In this document: in pieces, positions 19,649 to 29,900 of the stretch
How the letters are laid out: each line of letters begins with the position of its first letter
Position numbering within the stretch: the stretch's first letter is position 1
Assembly: GCA_945788625.1 (NCBI GenBank)
Contig: CALZMQ010000002.1
Span: forward strand, 62,001 to 126,000
Direction of reading: 5' to 3'
DNA from: an uncultured Woeseiaceae bacterium
GTDB lineage: Bacteria; Pseudomonadota; Gammaproteobacteria; Steroidobacterales; Woeseiaceae
DNA: 64,000 nucleotides
Made by a program: the position numbers and the translations under genes
The notes under the pieces: model-generated
What the model saw: the letters and a program-made list of their open reading frames with translations, nothing else
Database searches by the model: none
What the model was told of the DNA's origin: nothing

Positions 19649-20161
19649 ATGATTCGTAGCCGCAGAGGCGGCCGTCATCATCGCAAAGATACGGCCGAAC
19701 TCAACATCACGGCATTCATGAACCTGATGGTAATTCTGGTTCCGTTCCTGCTGATCACCGCGGTGTTCTCGCGATTGGCGATTCTCGAATTGAATCTGCC
19801 AGGCTCCTCTTCTGAGCCCGTGGACCCGCAGGAACAGGTATTTCAACTGGAAGTCATCGTTCGCCAGGACAAGATCGAGGTGGGCGACCGCAATCAGGGA
19901 CTGCTCGGGGTATACCCGAACGGCGATGACGGCTACGACTATGACGCGTTGAGCACAAAACTGTCCGAACTCAAGAAGCGCTATCCCGAGAAATCGGACG
20001 CATCGATTCTTCTCGAGCAGGACATTCCGTATGACACGCTGGTCCAGGTCATGGACACGGTGCGGGTGGCAGAGGCGGTCGAGGAAGAATCCGTCGTGCG
20101 TTCTGACCTTTTCCCGAACATTTCGATTGGCGATGCGCCGGTCATGGACGGGGGAGCCTGA
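19649..20161 (+). CDS. ExbD/TolR-family protein, first copy, with Asn in place of the key Asp
   Basis: The 170-residue protein has a basic N-terminus, one membrane helix (LMVILVPFLLITAVFSRL) and a periplasmic ExbD/TolR domain. In ExbD and TolR the helix begins with a conserved Asp (Asp25 in E. coli ExbD) needed for proton transfer. Here the block reads LNITAFMNLMVIL, so residue 25 is Asn. The second copy next door keeps the Asp. This copy may therefore be structural rather than proton-carrying. It is 3 bases from both neighbours. Confidence 0.93.
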   Translation: MIRSRRGGRHHRKDTAELNITAFMNLMVILVPFLLITAVFSRLAILELNLPGSSSEPVDPQEQVFQLEVIVRQDKIEVGDRNQGLLGVYPNGDDGYDYDALSTKLSELKKRYPEKSDASILLEQDIPYDTLVQVMDTVRVAEAVEEESVVRSDLFPNISIGDAPVMDGGA

Positions 20162-20164
20162 GCA

Positions 20165-20692
20165 ATGGTCAAGTCGGCACGCGCAAAACGAATGGAGAAG
20201 CACCACAAGCGCCACAAGGGCACCGGGTCGCTCAACCTCGTTTCGCTGATGGACATATTCACGATTCTCGTGTTCTTCCTGCTGGTGAACTCGTCGGACG
20301 TCGAGACCTTGCCGAACGCGAAAGACCTGCAGTTGCCGGAGTCGATCGCCGAGAACAAGGCCAAGGAAACTGTGGTCATTCTGATCGGCGAGACCGACAT
20401 CATCGTGCAGGGTTCGCCGGTGGCGAAAGTCGACGCCGTGATGGCGACCAAGGGCAATGACATACCGGAGCTGCGAGAAGCGCTGCTGTCGCAGAACGAT
20501 CGCGTGTTGCGCCGCGATGCGCAGGACGATATCGCCAGCCGCGAAGTGACGATCATGGGCGACAAGGACATACCGTACCGATTGCTGAAGAAGGTCATGG
20601 CGACGTGCACGAAATCGGACTACGGGCGTATATCGCTGGCCGTGCTGCAGAAGAGTTCGGACAAGCTGGACAAAATTCAGGCCGCACGGTAA
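20165..20692 (+). CDS. ExbD/TolR-family protein, second copy, Asp retained
   Basis: The 175-residue protein has a basic N-terminus and one membrane helix with the proton-carrying Asp in place (LNLVSLMDIFTILVFFLLV, Asp30). A periplasmic domain ends in the usual ALLKKV-like helix (IPYRLLKKVMATCTKSDYGR). It pairs with the first copy to give an asymmetric stator, as in AglS/AglV of Myxococcus by architecture. Confidence 0.94.
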   Translation: MVKSARAKRMEKHHKRHKGTGSLNLVSLMDIFTILVFFLLVNSSDVETLPNAKDLQLPESIAENKAKETVVILIGETDIIVQGSPVAKVDAVMATKGNDIPELREALLSQNDRVLRRDAQDDIASREVTIMGDKDIPYRLLKKVMATCTKSDYGRISLAVLQKSSDKLDKIQAAR

Positions 20693-20722
20693 GCGCAGGG
20701 ACGACGTATAGGAGTCGCAGAA

Positions 20723-21673
20723 TTGGATCTACCGTTTTACAGAGAGTATGACCTGCCATGGACCACCGGCAGCAGCCAGGACAAGAAGTTCCAGCGCCTG
20801 CTGGGCATGGTGTTCCTGGTGTGTGCCGTGCTTGGAGTGGTGTGGCCGTTCATTCCTGTGCCGGATCCCGATCCGTACGACATTGAAGAGATTCCGCCAC
20901 GCATAGCGCAACTCCTGCTGGAAGAAAGAACGCTGCCGCCGCCACCTCCGCCAGTCGTCGAGGAGGAGCCGGAACCGGAGGTAGAGGAGCCGGAGCCGGA
21001 GAAAGTCGTGGAGGCCGAGCCCGAACCTGAGCCCGAACCCATTCCCGAGCCCGAGCCGGATCGCGCAGAGATCGCTCGCGAAGAGGCACAGGCTGCGCTT
21101 ATGCCGTTCGCGGAAGACCTTGCCGATCTCGTCGACACGAATCTTGTTGCGCAGATCGCCGACGACCGCCCGCTGTCAGCCGCGGTCGGTCAGGGGCAAC
21201 GTAACGAGCGCTCGATGATCACGTCCAAGGTAGGCACTGCGTCCGGTGGTATCAACACGGCGAACATGAGCCGCAATACCGGTGGCACGGGCATTGCGGG
21301 CCGCTCGACCACGCAGGTCAAGAGCCCGGTCGCAGGCCTTGCACCCGCAGGTGGCGCTCGCCGCACGGGTACTAGCGGCAAGGCGTCACGTTCTCGCGAG
21401 GAGATCGAACTCGTGTTCGACAAAAACAAGGGCGCAATCTTCGCGCTCTACAATCGCGCGTTGCGCCAGGACCCGTCTCTCGAAGGCAAGCTGGTACTGC
21501 GCCTGACGATCGCCCCGAGCGGCCAGGTAACGATGTGTGAGGTCGTCTCGAGCGAACTCGGCGACCCGGACCTGGAGCGCAAGCTCGTGCAGCGGATCAA
21601 GTTATTCCGCTTCGCGGCCAAAGACGTCGAAGCGATCACGACCACGAAACCGATCGATTTCTTCCCGGCCTGA
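20723..21673 (+). CDS. TonB-like energy transducer with AgmX/PglI-type C-terminal domain
   Basis: The 316-residue protein starts at a TTG (20723) with GGAG about 8 bases upstream. It has one membrane helix (about 26-45), then a Pro-Glu repeat linker (about 70-120) that would span the periplasm. A Gly/Thr-rich segment follows, and the C-terminal domain (about 225-316; KNKGAIFALYNRALRQDPSL, GKLVLRLTIAPSGQVTMCEV) is of the TonB-related AgmX/PglI kind. Family members couple an ExbB/ExbD stator to outer-membrane partners. It is the last gene of the envelope-machine operon. Confidence 0.9.
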   Translation: MDLPFYREYDLPWTTGSSQDKKFQRLLGMVFLVCAVLGVVWPFIPVPDPDPYDIEEIPPRIAQLLLEERTLPPPPPPVVEEEPEPEVEEPEPEKVVEAEPEPEPEPIPEPEPDRAEIAREEAQAALMPFAEDLADLVDTNLVAQIADDRPLSAAVGQGQRNERSMITSKVGTASGGINTANMSRNTGGTGIAGRSTTQVKSPVAGLAPAGGARRTGTSGKASRSREEIELVFDKNKGAIFALYNRALRQDPSLEGKLVLRLTIAPSGQVTMCEVVSSELGDPDLERKLVQRIKLFRFAAKDVEAITTTKPIDFFPA

Positions 21674-21902
21674 TCGACGTAGATTTTGATGTGCCCCGTG
21701 GCGCCGGTCGCGGGGTAAATCTCAGCCGCGATCTCGGTCGGCACCGCGCCAACCTCGTGGGAGCGGCCTACGTACCCTTCGGATATTCCAGCCGCGATCG
21801 TACCCCGCCCCATGAATACCGCCTGAGTTGATCGACAAGCAGCGCCGTTTTTGTTGCTATCATCCGAGAAATCGGACTTCTGTGGGGACTGCGAGGATGA
21901 CA

Positions 21903-23003
21903 ATGAAAACGATGGCTGCGTTCGCTGCCGTTTCCCTGCTCGTTCTGGCGCTGACTTCGCGCGCGCAAACCGAGATTGGCGAACTGATTGCCGAATCCGG
22001 TGTTGCGGAAGGTCCTGTCGCCGTACGTGAACATCCTCGCTGGAACGGCGCACGCAAGATTCTCGTGGCACGCGTTCCTGAGGACGACGTCGACGCGATG
22101 CGGGCAATGTTACCTGATACGGAGTTCCTGGTGTCCGGGCTCGAAGTTGAAACGGCCGACATTGCCACGGACGTCGATGCGATCGTCGGGGCATGCAACG
22201 AATCCCTGGTAGCCGCGGCCAAGAACCTGGTCTGGGTACAGATATTCTCGGCCGGCGCCGAAAGGTGCCTGCGGGTACCCAGGGTCGCCAGCGGCGACGT
22301 CGTGCTTACCAATATGCAAAAGATGTCGTCGCCCATGATCGGTGAGCATGCGATCGCCATGGTGCTGGCGCTGACGCGCAGCTTGCCCGTATACGCCAAG
22401 GGCATGGCAAGCGGCGCACACCGCGATTTCTATACGGCCAATACGAAAATGACATCGTTGCCCGGGAAGACCATGCTGGTTGTCGGCCTTGGCGGCATCG
22501 GCACAGAGACGGCCCGCCGCGCCGCCGCCCTCGGGATGCGGGTCATCGGCACTCGCAACAGCAGCCGGGAAGGGCCGCCCTTCGTGGACTACGTCGGATT
22601 GTCCGATGAACTTCTCGAGCTTGCGGGACAGGCAGACGTTATAGTGAACGCCTTGCCGCTGACGGCGTCCACGAAAGGCCTGCTCGACGATGCATTCTTC
22701 GATGCCGCCAAAGCAGGGGCCTATTTCGTGAACGTCGGACGCGGTGGCACCGTGGATACGGATGCACTGCTCGCAGCATTGCAAGACGGTCGCATTGCTG
22801 GTGCCGGGCTCGACGTCACCGATCCCGAGCCGTTACCCGTCGATCATCCATTGCGGGCCATTCCGAATGTGATCATTACACCGCATGTGGCCGGCCGCGG
22901 CGGTGGACGCGAGCGGCACCGCTTGTTGCTATCCGAGAACCTCAGGCGCTATGCGGCAGGTGAGTCGCTGTTGAATGTCGTGGATCCGGAGCGCGGTTAC
23001 TAG
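21903..23003 (+). CDS. D-2-hydroxyacid dehydrogenase with an apparent signal peptide
   Basis: The start is the ATG at 21903, with GAGG about 7 bases upstream. The 366-residue product begins MKTMAAFAAVSLLVLALTSR-AQ, a clear Sec-type signal. A D-isomer-specific 2-hydroxyacid dehydrogenase fold follows, with the NAD motif GLGGIGTETARRAAALGMRV and the catalytic Arg (NVGRGGTVDTDAL), acidic residue (GLDVTDPEPLP) and His (TPHVAGRGG). An NAD enzyme with an export signal is unusual, because the cofactor is normally cytoplasmic. The 220 bases before it show no gene. Confidence 0.9.
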   Translation: MKTMAAFAAVSLLVLALTSRAQTEIGELIAESGVAEGPVAVREHPRWNGARKILVARVPEDDVDAMRAMLPDTEFLVSGLEVETADIATDVDAIVGACNESLVAAAKNLVWVQIFSAGAERCLRVPRVASGDVVLTNMQKMSSPMIGEHAIAMVLALTRSLPVYAKGMASGAHRDFYTANTKMTSLPGKTMLVVGLGGIGTETARRAAALGMRVIGTRNSSREGPPFVDYVGLSDELLELAGQADVIVNALPLTASTKGLLDDAFFDAAKAGAYFVNVGRGGTVDTDALLAALQDGRIAGAGLDVTDPEPLPVDHPLRAIPNVIITPHVAGRGGGRERHRLLLSENLRRYAAGESLLNVVDPERGY

Positions 23004-23005
23004 CG

Positions 23006-23896
23006 ATGGTCGATGTTCCGGTCAAGAAATACCGAGTTCGCCGCGCCAAGAAGTGGCTGAAGCGGACGCTTATCCCGTTCGCTGTTCGCGCGCGCAACGT
23101 CAGCATCAAGTGGAGCAAGTCGGATCGCAACGACTGGCCGCCGTCGTCACAAGCCAGCGTGCCAGGGCTCGCGCGCTACGAGTACAGCTGGCTGTCGCAA
23201 AACGGGGAAGACGGAATCATACGGCACCTGTTCGACGAAATCGGCTACGAGTCTCGCTGGTTCGTCGAATTCGGTTTCGGCGCGGTGCAATGCAACAGCC
23301 TGCGTTTGATGAAGCACGAAGCATTCAGCGGCCTGTTGATGGACGGCGCGCATGAGAATGTGAATTTCTTCAATTACACGGCGAGTAAAGTCGGTTTCGA
23401 AAACGTCAGGGCCGTGCAAGCCTTCATCACGCTCGAGAATCTCGAGCAACTGATACGCGACAGCGGCGTGCCTCGTGACATCGATTTTCTTTCTCTGGAC
23501 GTCGACGGGAACGACTACTGGTTCTGGGAGGCACTCGAGTGCATTTCACCACGTGTGGTTTGTATCGAATACAACGCAGGCCTGGGGCCCGACCTGTCGC
23601 TGACCGTCCCCTACGACCCGGAGTTCGAGCGGTACAGCAAACACCCCAGCGGGTTTTTCCACGGGGCCTCGCTGGCAGCGCTCGAGTCGCTCGGGAAACG
23701 CAAGGGGTATTACCTGATCGGCTGCGACTCGACCGGCACCAATGCATTTTTCCTGCGCGATGACGTGCGCGTAAACGACGTTCCCGCATTGACCCCGAGA
23801 GAGGCGTTCCGGCCTCATGCCAACTGGCTGGGGCGGGGAATTTCCGAAGCCGAGCAGCTCGAAATCATGAGGTCGATGCCCTACGAGGAAGTATGA
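23006..23896 (+). CDS. FkbM-like methyltransferase-fold protein
   Basis: The 296-residue protein has a basic N-terminus, then SQNGEDGIIRHLFDEIGYES and FVEFGFGAVQCNSL, which resemble the SAM-binding start of FkbM-type methyltransferases. The later block DIDFLSLDVDGNDYWFWEAL matches their second acidic motif. Substrate unknown; surface sugars are common for the family. It starts 2 bases after the dehydrogenase stop and overlaps the phosphatase gene by 4 bases, so it sits in a tight operon. Confidence 0.7.
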   Translation: MVDVPVKKYRVRRAKKWLKRTLIPFAVRARNVSIKWSKSDRNDWPPSSQASVPGLARYEYSWLSQNGEDGIIRHLFDEIGYESRWFVEFGFGAVQCNSLRLMKHEAFSGLLMDGAHENVNFFNYTASKVGFENVRAVQAFITLENLEQLIRDSGVPRDIDFLSLDVDGNDYWFWEALECISPRVVCIEYNAGLGPDLSLTVPYDPEFERYSKHPSGFFHGASLAALESLGKRKGYYLIGCDSTGTNAFFLRDDVRVNDVPALTPREAFRPHANWLGRGISEAEQLEIMRSMPYEEV

Positions 23897-24648
23897 GCGA
23901 TACAGGAAACAGCGATCAGCAGGGTTTTCGACGCGTAGCCATCGATGGTGTCAACCGTCGCCGTTTGTACCTGTTTCGCCACGGTGCCGTCGACTACCTG
24001 GATGATAACGGCGAGTGGGTCGACGACCCGGATGTCGTCGATCTCAACGAACGCGGCCGGGCACAGGCGGTGGCAATGGCCGAGCTGTTCGCCGGAGTGC
24101 AGGTGGATAAAGCGATTTGCTCGGGCCTGCCAAGGACCCGCCAGACCGGTGAGATCATCCTGGGCGAGCGATCCATGCAGCTCGAGGTTTTCGCCGAACT
24201 CGAAGAGATCCGGCCGCGCAAGGGCGAAACGGCCGGAGGCTACGACGTTTACGCCGATATCGCGTTCTCACACTGGCGCGCGCCGCAGGAGGACGCGAGA
24301 TTTCTCGGCGGTGAGCGCTACCATGATTTCTACGCACGTATCAGCGCCGCAATGGACGCCCTGCTCGCAGACGATTCGTGGCACAACCTGGCTGTATTCG
24401 CACACGGCGGTACCAACGCGGCCGCGCTCGGCTGGGCCACGGGTGTCGGTTTGCAGGCTTTTGGCTTGCTGGACCAATCCATGTGCTGTCTGAACATCAT
24501 CGATTTCGACACCGAGGACTCCGGGCGCGTCGTCCGCAGAACCGTGCGCGGCATGAATATTACGGCCGACGATCCGGTAATGCGTAACAGGCATTCGGGC
24601 GACATGGAGATGCTTGCGCGGCGCATTCTGAAGCATGGAATCGGCTGA
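23893..24648 (+). CDS. histidine phosphatase superfamily protein
   Basis: The 251-residue protein has the RHG motif (LYLFRHGAVDYL, about residues 25-36). The downstream ICSGLPRTRQTGEII arginine block and the second catalytic His (AVFAHGGTNAAALGW) are also present. These are complete for a phosphoglycerate-mutase-fold phosphatase. The substrate cannot be told. ATGA overlap with the FkbM-like gene and a 14-base overlap with the glycosylase gene indicate co-translation. Confidence 0.92.
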   Translation: MSDTGNSDQQGFRRVAIDGVNRRRLYLFRHGAVDYLDDNGEWVDDPDVVDLNERGRAQAVAMAELFAGVQVDKAICSGLPRTRQTGEIILGERSMQLEVFAELEEIRPRKGETAGGYDVYADIAFSHWRAPQEDARFLGGERYHDFYARISAAMDALLADDSWHNLAVFAHGGTNAAALGWATGVGLQAFGLLDQSMCCLNIIDFDTEDSGRVVRRTVRGMNITADDPVMRNRHSGDMEMLARRILKHGIG

Positions 24649-25162
24649 GGGATTTCCACCCGTAGCCGATAGTGATGCGCGCATCCTGGTGCTGGGAAGC
24701 CTGCCCGGCGTCCGCTCGATCTCGGCGCAGCAGTACTACGCGCATCCACGGAATGCGTTCTGGCCGATCATGCGGGAGCTATTCGGTATCGAGGGAAATT
24801 ACGCTGAACGATGCCGGCAGCTGGTCGAAAACCGGCTAGCGCTCTGGGACGTACTGGCGAGTTCGCAGCGGCCTGGCAGCCTGGACGCGGACATCCGGCT
24901 GGACAGCGCGCATGCCAATGATTTTGCGACTTTTCTCGAGCTGCATCCGCATGTTCGATTGATCACGTTCAATGGTCGTAAGGCGGAGCAGCTGTTCGCG
25001 AAATTCGTCGACGTCGATGCGACCGATGACCGAATTCGCTCGGTCGCTCTGCCTTCTACCAGTCCCGCTTACGCGGCAATGTCTTTCCAAGGTAAGCTTC
25101 AGGTGTGGCGCGAGGCGATCTGCCCGGGCAATACAAACAAGAAAACGAGGAGTGAGCGATGA
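24635..25162 (+). CDS. DNA-deoxyinosine (hypoxanthine) glycosylase, uracil-DNA glycosylase superfamily
   Basis: The 175-residue protein has the family start LVLGSLPGVRSISAQQYYAH followed by PRNAFWPIM. LWDVLASSQRPGSLDADI and the C-terminal PSTSPAYA loop complete the fold. The motif set is that of UDG family 6, which removes hypoxanthine from deaminated adenine in DNA. It is the third gene of the overlapping set that begins at 23006. Confidence 0.9.
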   Translation: MESAEGFPPVADSDARILVLGSLPGVRSISAQQYYAHPRNAFWPIMRELFGIEGNYAERCRQLVENRLALWDVLASSQRPGSLDADIRLDSAHANDFATFLELHPHVRLITFNGRKAEQLFAKFVDVDATDDRIRSVALPSTSPAYAAMSFQGKLQVWREAICPGNTNKKTRSER

Positions 25163-25532
25163 TCGGTTATGTAACGCTGGGTACGAACATGCTTGAGAAG
25201 GCCACGAAATTCTACGACGAATTATTCGGTGTGGTTGGTGCCGGCCGTGTATACGAAGGCGATAACTTCGTCGCCTGGTCCACCGGGCCGAGTGCGCCGG
25301 CTGTCTCGGTGATTCGACCTTATGACGGCAACGACGCGACAGTGGGCAATGGCGTCATGGTAGCGATCGCAACGGACGCGCCGGAAAAAGTCGATGCCAT
25401 GCACGCGAAGGCGCTGGCATTGGGCGGCGCTGACGAAGGCGCACCGGGGCCGAGGCAGGGCGGGTTTTACGCAGGCTATTTCCGCGACCTCGACGGCAAC
25501 AAGCTCAACGCATTTTACATGGTCAAAGGCTG

Positions 25533-25533
<1 letters not shown>
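25159..25533 (+). CDS. VOC/glyoxalase-fold protein
   Basis: The 124-residue protein has two beta-alpha-beta-beta-beta modules typical of the vicinal-oxygen-chelate fold (IGYVTLGTNMLEKATKFYDE, then GGFYAGYFRDLDGNKLNAFY). One possible metal ligand is visible in the C-terminal strand (DLDGNKLNAF). Substrate unknown; lactoylglutathione lyase-related proteins of this form are common. It overlaps the glycosylase gene by 4 bases and the broken MAPEG gene by one. Confidence 0.88.
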
Positions 25534-26306
<773 letters not shown>

Positions 26307-26361
26307 CTAGCAATAGGAATTGCCTATGTGTACAACTATTAGGAATTGACGGGCAGGTTCG

Positions 26362-27390
26362 ATGAGTGGATTGACGGGTCTATTGAAAGAACGACAGGGG
26401 CTCGGGTACTACGGTATCGCGGTCGGCTATGCCGTGGTGGCTTACGTCGCCGGATTCACGGGCCTGTTTCACGCGCAGCTCGTCGTGAACGTCATTGCCA
26501 CGCTGCTGCTGGCGCACGCAATGGTGATTGCCGCCTACCTGATACACGAATGCGGCCACAATCTCGTATTCGCACACAGCCGCCACAATGCATCTCTTGG
26601 TCGCTTCATGAGCTGGTTGTGCGGCGCCGCGTATGGCACTTACGAGGACATGCGGTACAAACACTTCAGGCACCATGTCGACAATGACGACGTGGTCTGG
26701 TTCGATTATGACGCGTTTTTCGAAAAGTACCCGGTCGTTACGAAAGTTACCCGCGTGCTGGAGTGGTTCTACATACCGGCACACGACCTCATCATGCATG
26801 CAGTGATGGTATTTACGTCGTTCGTCATTCCACAACGGCGCAACCAGCGTGCGCGGAACGTGACGGTTATCCTGATTCGCGGCGGCATCTTTGCCCTGTT
26901 GCTCGTATTGGCGCCCAAAGTCGCCGCGCTTTACGTCGCCGCGTACCTGCTCATGATGCATGTGCTGCGCTTCATGGACAGCCTGCAACACGACTACCCC
27001 TATAACACCACGCTGTTCGACTACAGGAAGCCGCCGCACAAGGGCGATTTCGAGTGGGAGCAGGTGCATACGTTCAGCGTGCCGATCAGCCTGCGTTTTC
27101 CGAAACTCAATTGGCTCACATTGAACTTCGGCTACCACAACGCACACCATGCCGACATGAACGTGCCGTGGTACCGTCTACCGCAACTGCATTACGAGAT
27201 GACGGGCAATGACCCGAGTCGAGTCATTCCGTTCTCGTCACAACTTAAGCTGTACCACCGCAACCGTGTGCGGCGCATCTACAACCCGCAACCGGACGAT
27301 TATCCGCAGGGACCGGATTACCTGAAGACGGCGCAGTCGGGCGTGGGTACCATCGGCGGCAATGCGGCGTCCTTTCTCACGTCTTTTTGA
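26362..27390 (+). CDS. membrane fatty acid desaturase / hydroxylase family protein
   Basis: The 342-residue protein has four to five membrane helices and the three histidine boxes of the family: HECGH (about residue 55), HFRHH (about 93) and HNAHH (about 261). These hold a di-iron centre that removes hydrogen from acyl chains. The spacing matches the FA_desaturase (PF00487) family. Position specificity cannot be told. A gap of 94 bases separates it from glnK and may hold promoters for both genes. Confidence 0.92.
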   Translation: MSGLTGLLKERQGLGYYGIAVGYAVVAYVAGFTGLFHAQLVVNVIATLLLAHAMVIAAYLIHECGHNLVFAHSRHNASLGRFMSWLCGAAYGTYEDMRYKHFRHHVDNDDVVWFDYDAFFEKYPVVTKVTRVLEWFYIPAHDLIMHAVMVFTSFVIPQRRNQRARNVTVILIRGGIFALLLVLAPKVAALYVAAYLLMMHVLRFMDSLQHDYPYNTTLFDYRKPPHKGDFEWEQVHTFSVPISLRFPKLNWLTLNFGYHNAHHADMNVPWYRLPQLHYEMTGNDPSRVIPFSSQLKLYHRNRVRRIYNPQPDDYPQGPDYLKTAQSGVGTIGGNAASFLTSF

Positions 27391-27436
27391 CGCCTACGCG
27401 GTCCTTGGGAACCGGCAAGAATAAGGAGTAACGAGC

Positions 27437-27814
27437 ATGTCGGACGACAAGCAGGTTGGCAAGATTGGCTGGATAGACATCACCGTCGACGACGCAACGG
27501 GTCTGCGCGATTTCTACAAGGAAGTTGTCGGGTGGCAGGTCGACGAGGTGAGCATGGGCGACTACTCGGACTACTCGATGGCCATGCCCGCGACGAGCGA
27601 GGCCGTGACCGGAATCTGCCACGCGCGCGGCAGCAATGCGGATTTGCGTGGTGGCTGGCTGATCTACATTGTCGTCGAAGATGTTCATGCAAGCGCAGCG
27701 GCGTGCACGGCGAACGGCGGCAAAGTAATCGTGGAGCCTCGAGGACTTGCCGGCGGGCAATTCTGCGTCATCGAAGACCCCAGTGGCGCGACGGCAGCGT
27801 TATATCAACCCTGA
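27437..27814 (+). CDS. VOC/glyoxalase-fold protein
   Basis: This 125-residue protein has the VOC start IGWIDITVDDATGLRDFYKE and the second module GQFCVIEDPSGATAALYQP. It belongs to the bleomycin-resistance/lactoylglutathione lyase superfamily of unknown substrate. It is not closely similar to the VOC protein at 25159. GGAGTAACGAGC gives a Shine-Dalgarno before the ATG. Confidence 0.88.
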   Translation: MSDDKQVGKIGWIDITVDDATGLRDFYKEVVGWQVDEVSMGDYSDYSMAMPATSEAVTGICHARGSNADLRGGWLIYIVVEDVHASAAACTANGGKVIVEPRGLAGGQFCVIEDPSGATAALYQP

Positions 27815-27829
27815 TCGTTCAGGTGCCGC

Positions 27830-28624
27830 GTGACGACACGTTTCGAAAACCCGGAGTGGCACGCGGCGATCGCCGGGCTGGTGACGGCCGCCAGTGACGG
27901 TGTCATCGCGGAAACGCTGGTTGATGTGATTGGTCTCGTGGTCGAACACAATGCCGTGTGCCTGCTGGCTTTTCACAAGGATGCACCGCCCGAGGTATTG
28001 CACCACACGCTGAGTCCGCGCCGCGCCAAGCACTACCTGGATCGCTACCTGGCGGGGCCCTACCTGCTCGATCCCCTGTACCAACTGGCTCTGCGCGACA
28101 GCAAACCGCCGATGTGCCGCTTTCGCGACGAAACTCCCGACCGGTTTCGATCCAGCGAGTACTACCGGCACTACGTCGACCAGACACACCTGACCGATGA
28201 GATGGACTTCCTGCTGGACGTCAATCGCAACAGCACGCTGGCGCTGGTCGTCGGGCGCTGGGATACGCGGTTTTCGAGATCTGATCTCGCGAGGCTGGGT
28301 CTGCTGGAGCCGGTCGTCAAAGCCGCGATGACGCGGATCTGGGACGGCTGGGCGGCGCGGCACTCCGCGGAGGAGCGCGACCTCAGCATGCATCAGCGGC
28401 TGACTGAATGCTTCGACAACTTCGGCGCAACCTTGCTGACGCAGCGGGAACGCGAAATCACGCAACTGCTGTTACGCGGTCACTCGTCGAAGTCGATAGC
28501 GAGAGAACTCGGAATCGCGCCCGGCACAGTGATGGTGCACAAGCGCAACCTGTTTTCGAAGCTCGGCATCAGTTCGCAATACGAGTTGTTTTCGCGCTTT
28601 ATCGACGAGCTCTCCCTATCGTAA
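27830..28624 (+). CDS. LuxR-family transcriptional regulator
   Basis: The 264-residue protein ends in a LuxR-type helix-turn-helix (LTQREREITQLLLRGHSSKS, then LGIAPGTVMVHKRNLFSKLG, about residues 200-250). The N-terminal 190 residues look like a PAS/GAF-sized sensor domain with no clear match, and no autoinducer-domain motif was seen. The start is GTG at 27830, with no strong ribosome site. It lies 100 bases before the acyl-CoA operon and may regulate it, which is inference. Confidence 0.88.
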   Translation: MTTRFENPEWHAAIAGLVTAASDGVIAETLVDVIGLVVEHNAVCLLAFHKDAPPEVLHHTLSPRRAKHYLDRYLAGPYLLDPLYQLALRDSKPPMCRFRDETPDRFRSSEYYRHYVDQTHLTDEMDFLLDVNRNSTLALVVGRWDTRFSRSDLARLGLLEPVVKAAMTRIWDGWAARHSAEERDLSMHQRLTECFDNFGATLLTQREREITQLLLRGHSSKSIARELGIAPGTVMVHKRNLFSKLGISSQYELFSRFIDELSLS

Positions 28625-28723
28625 AGAAACTCACTGAATACCCCGCAAATGGTATTCAGCTTCCCGCCTGCCGTCCGGACAATGGTTGTATCCCGATACG
28701 TCATAATCGAGGAATGTTATTCC

Positions 28724-29881
28724 ATGTTTGAATTCGACTTCGGCCACGGCGAAGACCTGGACCTGTTACGAGAGACCGTTCGCAGTTTCGCGAACGATCG
28801 AATCGCGCCACGAGCGGCGGAAATCGACGAGAAGAACGAGTTTCCCCGCGACCTGTGGCCGGAGCTGGGCGAGCTCGGCCTGCTCGGCATTACCGTCGAA
28901 GAGGCCTACGGCGGCTCGGGGCTCGGATACCTGGCGCACGTTATCGCGATGGAGGAAATAAGCCGCGCATCCGGGTCGCTCGGGCTGTCTTACGGCGCGC
29001 ATTCCAACCTGTGCGTCAACCAGCTGCGTCGCTGGGGTAACGATGCGCAAAAAGAGAAGTTCCTGCCGAAACTGGTAAGTGGCGAAAGCCTCGGCGCGCT
29101 GGCCATGAGTGAACCGACAGCCGGGTCCGACGTGATGGCTATGCGCACGACGGCCGTTCGTGACGGTGACGACTACCTGCTCAACGGCACGAAGATGTGG
29201 ATCACCAATGCGCCGGGCGCAGACGTGATGATCGTTTACGCGAAGACAGACCCCGAGGCCGGTTCTCGAGGCGTCAGCGCGTTCCTCGTCGAAGCCGGCA
29301 CACCCGGCCTGTCAACGCCACAAAAACTCGACAAGCTCGGGATGCGCGGATCGGACACCAGCGAAGTCGTGCTCGACAACTGTCGTATACCGGCCGCGAA
29401 CCTCCTGGCCGAGGAGGGCAAAGGTGCCTCGATCCTGATGAGCGGGCTCGACTACGAAAGGGTCGTGCTCTCGGGTGGCTCTCTCGGCATCATGGCGGCA
29501 TGCATGGATCTCGTCATGCCCTATGTGCACGATCGCAAGCAGTTCGGGCAGCCGATCGGCGAGTTTCAGCTCATGCAGGGGAAGATTGCCGACCTGTACA
29601 CGACCATGAACGCTTGCCGCGCCTACGTCTACGCGGTCGCGGAGGCCTGCGACCGTGGGCGCACTACCCGTTTCGATGCAGCAGGATGTATTCTCGTAGC
29701 TGCTGAAAAAGCGACCTGGATGGCGGGAGAGGCGATCCGGGCCCTGGGCGGCAATGGCTACATCAACGATTTCCCGGCAGGACGCTTGTGGCGCGACGCC
29801 AAATTGTATGAAATCGGTGCGGGGACCAGTGAAATACGCCGCATGCTGATAGGTCGCGAATTGTTCAACGCAACCCGCTAA
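28724..29881 (+). CDS. ivd: isovaleryl-CoA dehydrogenase-like acyl-CoA dehydrogenase
   Basis: I start at the ATG at 28724, since GAGGAATG precedes it and the longer frame has no signal. The 385-residue enzyme has the ACAD features [17 protein letters not shown] and [31 protein letters not shown] carries the Glu placed as in isovaleryl-CoA dehydrogenase, and [20 protein letters not shown] follows. It would oxidise a short branched acyl-CoA with FAD. The next gene is an MCC-type carboxylase beta subunit, which fits leucine breakdown. Confidence 0.9.
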   Translation: MFEFDFGHGEDLDLLRETVRSFANDRIAPRAAEIDEKNEFPRDLWPELGELGLLGITVEEAYGGSGLGYLAHVIAMEEISRASGSLGLSYGAHSNLCVNQLRRWGNDAQKEKFLPKLVSGESLGALAMSEPTAGSDVMAMRTTAVRDGDDYLLNGTKMWITNAPGADVMIVYAKTDPEAGSRGVSAFLVEAGTPGLSTPQKLDKLGMRGSDTSEVVLDNCRIPAANLLAEEGKGASILMSGLDYERVVLSGGSLGIMAACMDLVMPYVHDRKQFGQPIGEFQLMQGKIADLYTTMNACRAYVYAVAEACDRGRTTRFDAAGCILVAAEKATWMAGEAIRALGGNGYINDFPAGRLWRDAKLYEIGAGTSEIRRMLIGRELFNATR

Positions 29882-29900
29882 TTGCAGCGGTCGAGGACGT

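Noticed and set aside
21674..21896. GC-rich hairpin and antisense frame between the TonB-like and dehydrogenase genes
   Set aside because: The hairpin has no T-tract, and the antisense frame simply continues from the shadow of the TonB-like gene.
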